In this document: piece after piece, positions 1-5,500 of the stretch
Layout of the letters: every line of letters begins with the position of its first letter
Numbering within the stretch: the stretch's first letter is position 1
Source: Nitrosospira sp.
GTDB taxonomy: Bacteria; Pseudomonadota; Gammaproteobacteria; Burkholderiales; Nitrosomonadaceae
DNA: 7,301 bases
NCBI GenBank assembly: GCA_030453055.1
Contig: JAKDLC010000099.1
Span: 1-7,301, forward strand
Direction: 5' to 3'
Made by a program: the position numbers and the translations under genes
The notes under the pieces: model-generated
The model's database searches: none
Told to the model about the DNA's origin: nothing
Seen by the model: only the letters and a program-made list of their open reading frames with translations

Positions 1-2584
1 GCTCGGCGCCATCGAGAAGCTGGAGCTGCACAACGGCTGCATCATCGCCGACAGTGTCGGTCTGGGCAAGACTTTTGAAGCCCTGGCCGTCATCCGGTAC
101 TTTGAGCTGAAAAACGAGCGCGTTCTCGTTCTCTGCCCGAAAAAACTGCGGGAGAACTGGACTGTTTACACGGATAACAGCCGCCTTAATCCTTTCCTTT
201 CAGATCGTTTTCGTTACGACGTTCTTTCGCACACCGATCTCAGCCGTGAGGCGGGGTATTCAGGCATGGTGAATCTGGAAACGCTTAATTGGGGAAACTA
301 CGATCTTATTGTCATTGACGAATCGCACAACTTTCGCAATAACACGCCGGGAAAACGCGATGAGGCGGGAAACCTTGTCAGGAAAAGCCGCTACCAGCGG
401 CTTATGGACGATATTATCAAATCCGGCGTTCGCACCAAGGTGCTGCTTCTCTCCGCAACGCCGGTTAATAATGATCTGAAAGACCTGCGCAATCAACTCT
501 ATTTCCTAACGGAAGGGAGCGATCATGCCTTCACGGAGACACTGGGCATTAACAGCCTTAAAGAAACGCTGACGGCTGCTCAGAAGGTTTTCTCGGCATG
601 GGCGCGCAAGCACAGCTCGGAGCGCAAGACCGGCGACCTGCTGGAAAAGCTCAACGCTTCTTTTTTCAAGCTGCTCGATGAACTCACCATTGCCCGTTCG
701 CGTAAACACATCCAGAAGTATTACCAAGAGACTATAGCGCAACTGGGCGGGTTTCCCCAACGCGAAAAACCGCTATCGATTTATGCAAAAATCGATACGC
801 GCGGACGATTCCTTTCCTACGATAAGCTCAACGACGAAATTGCGGCCTATAAATTGTCACTGTTCAATCCGGCGAAATACGTAAGCGAGCAATACAAGGC
901 TTCTTATCAAACCATCGGCCGCGATCCATTCACCCAGGCTGATCGGGAGACGTTCCTGATCGGCATGATGAAGGTGAATTTCCTCAAACGTCTCGAAAGC
1001 TCCGTAAAATCGTTCGAGATTACGATGGAACGCACCATAGCCAAGATAGAGTCTCTCGAAAAAAAAATCGGTCTCTTCCTGAAAAAGTTATCCGCTAATG
1101 CGGACGATGATGCGGTCAGTAATATAGGCGGCGGTGAGCTTGATCTCGATCCCGGCGACTCCGGCGAGGATGAGGAGCTTGCGGAAGCGCTGCTGGTGGG
1201 TGGCAAGTTCAAATACCATCTTGAACACCTGGAGCTGGATCACGGAAAAAACTGGCTCAGGGATCTAAAAAAGGATAAAGACCAGCTAAGCATCCTTCTA
1301 AACGCTGCCCAAAACGTCACCCCGCAGACAGATGCGAAACTCGAAGAACTCAAGAGTCTTGTCGCGGCAAAGGTTACGAGGCCAACCATCAACAAACTGG
1401 GGCAGCCCAACAAAAAAATACTCGTCTTTACCGCCTTTGCCGATACTGCAACCTATCTTTACGAATCGCTGGTCGAATGGGCACGAAAAGACATGGGCAT
1501 TCACGTCGCGCTGGTTTGCGGGAGTGGCGATACCCGCACCACGTTAGGGGAGAGCGCCTTCAATCAGATACTCACCAATTTTTCTCCGCGCTCGAAGAAT
1601 CGCAACAAGATTCCGGTCATGTCACAAGATGAGGAAATCGATCTCGTTATTGCCACCGATTGCATCTCCGAAGGCCAGAATCTTCAGGACTGCGACTACC
1701 TCGTCAATTATGATATCCACTGGAACCCTGTGCGCATCATCCAGCGCTTCGGCCGTATTGATCGGATCGGCAGCGCCAGCCACACCGTTCAGCTCGTCAA
1801 TTTCTGGCCCACCGAGGATCTCAACAAATACATCAAGCTGAAAAATCGGGTCGAAGCCCGCATGGCTCTCGTGGACATCGCCGCCACCTTCGAGGACAAC
1901 ATTCTCCAGAATGCGGAAATCGAGGAGCTCATCCGCGATGACCTTCGTTACCGCGACAAGCAATTGCTCAGGCTCAAGGATGAAGTCCTCGACCTTGAGG
2001 AACTCGGCGATAGCGTGTCGCTCACCGCGTTCACTCTTGACGATTTCCGCCTTGAGTTACTCAAATACATCGAGACAAACAAAGAGGCTTTGGCGAATGC
2101 GCCGTTCGGCCTCTATACCGTAGTACCGCCCAACGCGGAATACAAGGTCATCGGGCCGGGTGTTATTTTCTGCTTCCGTCAGGAGACGAAGCCGGATATC
2201 CACGGTAAAAGCTCAAGCGAGCAAATCAACCCGCTCCAGCCCTACTTCCTGGTCTATGTGCTCGACGACGGCAATGTCCGTTTCGGCTTCGCGCATCCCA
2301 AGCAGATTCTCGATATCTACCGTATCCTTTGCTCCGGCAAGGGCGAGCCGCACGTGCCGCTTAGCAATCTTTTCGACCAGCAGACCAGCCATGGCGCCGA
2401 TATGAAGGCCTACGATGCGCTCTTGAAAAAAGCTTTCGATTCCATTGCGGCGACGTTCCGTAAACGCGCTGCTTCCGGTCTGCAATCCGAGCGCGGGTTC
2501 GTTCTTCCCGATGAAAAAGATCAGGTGCATGAGAAAACAGAACTGGATCTCGTCACATGGCTGGTGATAAAACATGTCCTTTAA
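1..2584 (+). CDS. SNF2/HepA-like helicase, restriction/defence-associated (5' partial)
   Basis: ATP-dependent DNA helicase/translocase of superfamily 2, seen as its last 860 residues. The frame is open to the left edge, so the true start is upstream and the ATG at 266 is internal. Counting from the first whole codon at position 2, the visible motifs are Walker A ADSVGLGKT with Lys23, motif II DESH at 106-109, motif III SATP at 151-154, the lobe 2 strand ILVFTAF near 473-479, motif V ATDCISEGQNL at 551-561 and motif VI QRFGRIDRIG at 581-590. All core ATPase motifs look intact. About 300 residues separate the lobes, including a highly acidic Asp/Glu/Gly stretch near residues 365-400. The C-terminal 250 residues match no domain I can name. 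It overlaps the downstream methylase gene by 11 bp, which suggests a joint role in a restriction-like module. From memory of similar proteins, the missing N-terminus may carry a phospholipase D-type nuclease domain; this is inference. Helicase class is sure, exact system is not. Confidence 0.93.
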   Translation, partial: LGAIEKLELHNGCIIADSVGLGKTFEALAVIRYFELKNERVLVLCPKKLRENWTVYTDNSRLNPFLSDRFRYDVLSHTDLSREAGYSGMVNLETLNWGNYDLIVIDESHNFRNNTPGKRDEAGNLVRKSRYQRLMDDIIKSGVRTKVLLLSATPVNNDLKDLRNQLYFLTEGSDHAFTETLGINSLKETLTAAQKVFSAWARKHSSERKTGDLLEKLNASFFKLLDELTIARSRKHIQKYYQETIAQLGGFPQREKPLSIYAKIDTRGRFLSYDKLNDEIAAYKLSLFNPAKYVSEQYKASYQTIGRDPFTQADRETFLIGMMKVNFLKRLESSVKSFEITMERTIAKIESLEKKIGLFLKKLSANADDDAVSNIGGGELDLDPGDSGEDEELAEALLVGGKFKYHLEHLELDHGKNWLRDLKKDKDQLSILLNAAQNVTPQTDAKLEELKSLVAAKVTRPTINKLGQPNKKILVFTAFADTATYLYESLVEWARKDMGIHVALVCGSGDTRTTLGESAFNQILTNFSPRSKNRNKIPVMSQDEEIDLVIATDCISEGQNLQDCDYLVNYDIHWNPVRIIQRFGRIDRIGSASHTVQLVNFWPTEDLNKYIKLKNRVEARMALVDIAATFEDNILQNAEIEELIRDDLRYRDKQLLRLKDEVLDLEELGDSVSLTAFTLDDFRLELLKYIETNKEALANAPFGLYTVVPPNAEYKVIGPGVIFCFRQETKPDIHGKSSSEQINPLQPYFLVYVLDDGNVRFGFAHPKQILDIYRILCSGKGEPHVPLSNLFDQQTSHGADMKAYDALLKKAFDSIAATFRKRAASGLQSERGFVLPDEKDQVHEKTELDLVTWLVIKHVL
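2563..2568 (+). promoter_or_regulatory. Ribosome binding site of the methylase gene, inside the helicase gene
   Basis: GGTGAT lies five bases before the ATG at 2574 and matches the 3' part of the extended Shine-Dalgarno consensus AGGAGGTGAT. It sits within the last codons of the helicase gene. It supports ATG 2574 as the start, because the only nearby upstream ATG in the same frame (2529) runs into a TGA at 2565-2567. The arrangement favours translational coupling. Confidence 0.55.
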
Positions 2585-5500
2585 TTCGGTAAATTTTCGG
2601 TCCGAGCTCCGCCTGCGTCTCAATGCGCTCTCCCAAGGTCCGCTTGGCACTTCATCCCGAGACTTCTTTGAGACTCTTGGTTATCACAGCCAGCGCATAT
2701 TGGCCATTCATTCGGTCTCCGAGTTGCAGCAGGTTCTCGATACCAAAAACTACCTGAGCGACGAAAACGCCTATCTCTCGCGGTGGCGCTCAGTCGATTT
2801 CCTGTTTCAGCTTACAAATTCGGAGTTGGCCGGAAATGACCGTCAGGGTTTGTTGCTTGACGAGCAAGACCGCTTCGATCTCAAGGAGGTTAAATCCTAC
2901 GTCTTCTTCGCCGTGGATTTGGCTACAAATTCTACAGGTGACTTGCCGACGCGCACTGAGCTGTCCAATATCACTCGCGCTTTGAATCGCCTTGTGCCCA
3001 TGCCCGTGCTGGTGCTGTTCCGCCACGGCTTATCGGCTTCGATTGCCATCATCAACCGCCGCAAAAATCTCCGCGATGGCACGCGTGACGTGCTCACTCG
3101 TATTTCACTCATACGCAACATTGATTGTCGCGTACCCCACCGAGCCCATCTCGATCTTCTGGAGCGTTTCTCGTTGCATCGAATGCGAAAGGAAACCAGC
3201 GTGATTCGCACCTTCGCACAACTCGACGACGCATGGCAACGAATTCTTTCCATTCAGAAGCTCAATCAGCGCTTCTATCGTGAGCTTGTAGATTGGTTCA
3301 CTTGGGCTATCGCGGAAATCAGGCTTGCTCGCCTGCCAGATCACATCGAGGACAATACCGGTAATCGCTCCCGCGCGACACAGGAGTTCACCGTGCGCCT
3401 CATCTGCCGTTTGCTCTTCGCGTGGTTTCTTAAGGAAATGCGGCTTGTGCCTGCCGAATTGCTGGAGCTGTACGATGCTGCGGACCGTCGCCGTGAGTTA
3501 ACTGGAAACAGTACAGACCACAGCTTTCTTGATGGCAATCACTACTATCGAGGCATCCTCCAGAATATTTTCTTTCAGGCACTCAACCAGCCAATGGATC
3601 AGCGGCGCAAATCAGGCCCGGAAGCCGAATCCGACCGCACCGTCACTAGGTCCGAATTGAAAAAACTGGCCTACCTTGGTAAAAACCTGCTCCCAGAAAC
3701 CTTCGATTACGACCTCTTCGATCGCATCCCGTATCTCAATGGCGGGCTCTTCGATAAACTTACAGAGGACAACGCCTCTGATACCATCGAAGATGATCCG
3801 TTTCACATCCCGAATAAGCTTTTTTACGCCCTGCGCGAGGACGGCTTTACCATTGAAGTGGGTGGCAAAAGAAAAACCCGGCGCTCCGTCGAAGGTCTCA
3901 ACCGCATATTCGACCGCTATCGCTTTACTGTTGCGGAAAACACACCACTTGAAGAAGACGTCGCCCTTGATCCTGAACTACTCGGTCTCGTCTTTGAAAA
4001 CCTTCTCGCTGAGATCGACCCCGGCGACGAAGCCGCTGCCGAAAGCGCACGCAAAGCTTCCGGCTCCTACTATACGCCTCGCCGCATCGTGGATTACATG
4101 GTTAACGAGGCGTTGTACCTACATCTGCACAGTTGCTTTGAGCGGAGTGGTGATTCTCGCGAGAATATTCAACTTCTTTCCCGTCTTTGCTACGAACTGC
4201 CAGACGGTGTCGATTTCTCGCCTATCGCCGACCGCGTGGTGGACGTGCTCGACGCGGTGCGTGTATTGGACCCAGCCTGTGGTTCCGGCGCGTTTCCCAT
4301 GGGCATGTTGCACCGTATGATGGAATTGCTCCAGCGCGTTGATCCGGAGAATCAGCGTTGGAAGCAGCGCCTCCTCGCCCGGCTACCCGCAGCAATTCGC
4401 GCCGACGCCTCACGCGGGATGGAGGGCAAAAGCTACAATTATCTCCGCAAGCTCGGCCTCATCCAGAAGAATCTCTATGGGCTGGATATCCAGCCACTTG
4501 CGTCACTTATCGCCAAGCTGCGCTTCTTTCTGACACTTGTCGTCGAGCAGGAAGTGCGCCCCGAAGACCGTGGGCACAACTACGGTCTCCAGCCGTTACC
4601 CAATCTCGAGACTAATCTCCTCTGTTGCAACACCCTCGAAGATGCGAAACATGGTTTGTTTTCCGGTCAAGAGCTCACCGCGCTGCGCGACGCACGCGAA
4701 CAATACTACCAACCGCAAACCACTGCGGCTCAGCGTGCAGAACTTGCTCAGACAATCGGCGAAACACTTGCGGCACTCTTCCCGGGGTTCGCTGAAAAGA
4801 CGAAAGGCATCAAACCGCCTCCCGTGGATCTCGCTAAGGGTTTTGCGAAAATAGATCAGGAAAATATGCGGCGTCAGCAGGACGTGCTATGGATCGCTGA
4901 GTGGTTCACGCACGCCACGCTTGCCGCTCCGTTCTTCAACGTCGAAACCTTCTTCCCCGAACTGGTCGGCGAATGCGCGGATCGTCATCCCGCGCCCTTT
5001 CACATCGTCATCGGCAATCCTCCTTACGGCGGCAGTAAAATCAGCGACGAGGTGAAGGATGCGCTCTGCCTCGGTTCGAAAGACCCATATGGTGCATTCA
5101 TCGCTCGCTTCCTCGGCTCGCGCCAGCGGCCCGGCCTACTAGCGGAGGATGGCGTGCTTGCTTACATCGTCAGCGATACCTTCATGACAATCAAGACCCA
5201 CCGCCCGCTACGCAGGCAGATGCTCGACCATCGCATCCACAAAATGGTTCGGGTGGCGGGCAATACCTTTAATGCCATCGTCAACTGCGCTGTCATCCTC
5301 TGTCAGCGCGGCGCTCCTTCGGCTGAACACGTCTGCCAGATGGCTGATCTCACTAACGTCTCGATCCATGACCAATTGGCTGATCTCACTAACGTCTCGA
5401 TCCATGACCAATACGAGCACTTCCTTCATCTACTCTACCAGACTGAGGGCTTCGCTCGCCGCCAGAATGTGGCCAATCAGACCTACGCCATTTACTACTA

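Noticed and set aside
266..268. ATG as the start of the helicase gene
   Set aside because: The same frame is open back to position 2 and encodes the Walker A motif (ADSVGLGKT) upstream, so this ATG is an internal methionine.
1622..1963. 113-codon antisense open frame
   Set aside because: It is the mirror of the strongly conserved helicase motifs V and VI. The open frame is a by-product of that codon pattern.
2213..2650. 145-codon antisense open frame across the gene junction
   Set aside because: It is antisense to the helicase end and the methylase start, both of which are well supported. It has no motif and no ribosome binding site that I could recognise.
3676..4320. 214-codon open frame on the + strand
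   Set aside because: It lies fully within the methylase gene in another frame, over DPACGSGAF and SGSYYTP. Its protein is rich in Ser, Thr and Arg with no recognisable motif.
5208..5429. Antisense open frame containing a repeated MDRDVSEISQL-like peptide
   Set aside because: The repeat is simply the reverse strand of the 36-bp duplication in the methylase gene, with no independent support.
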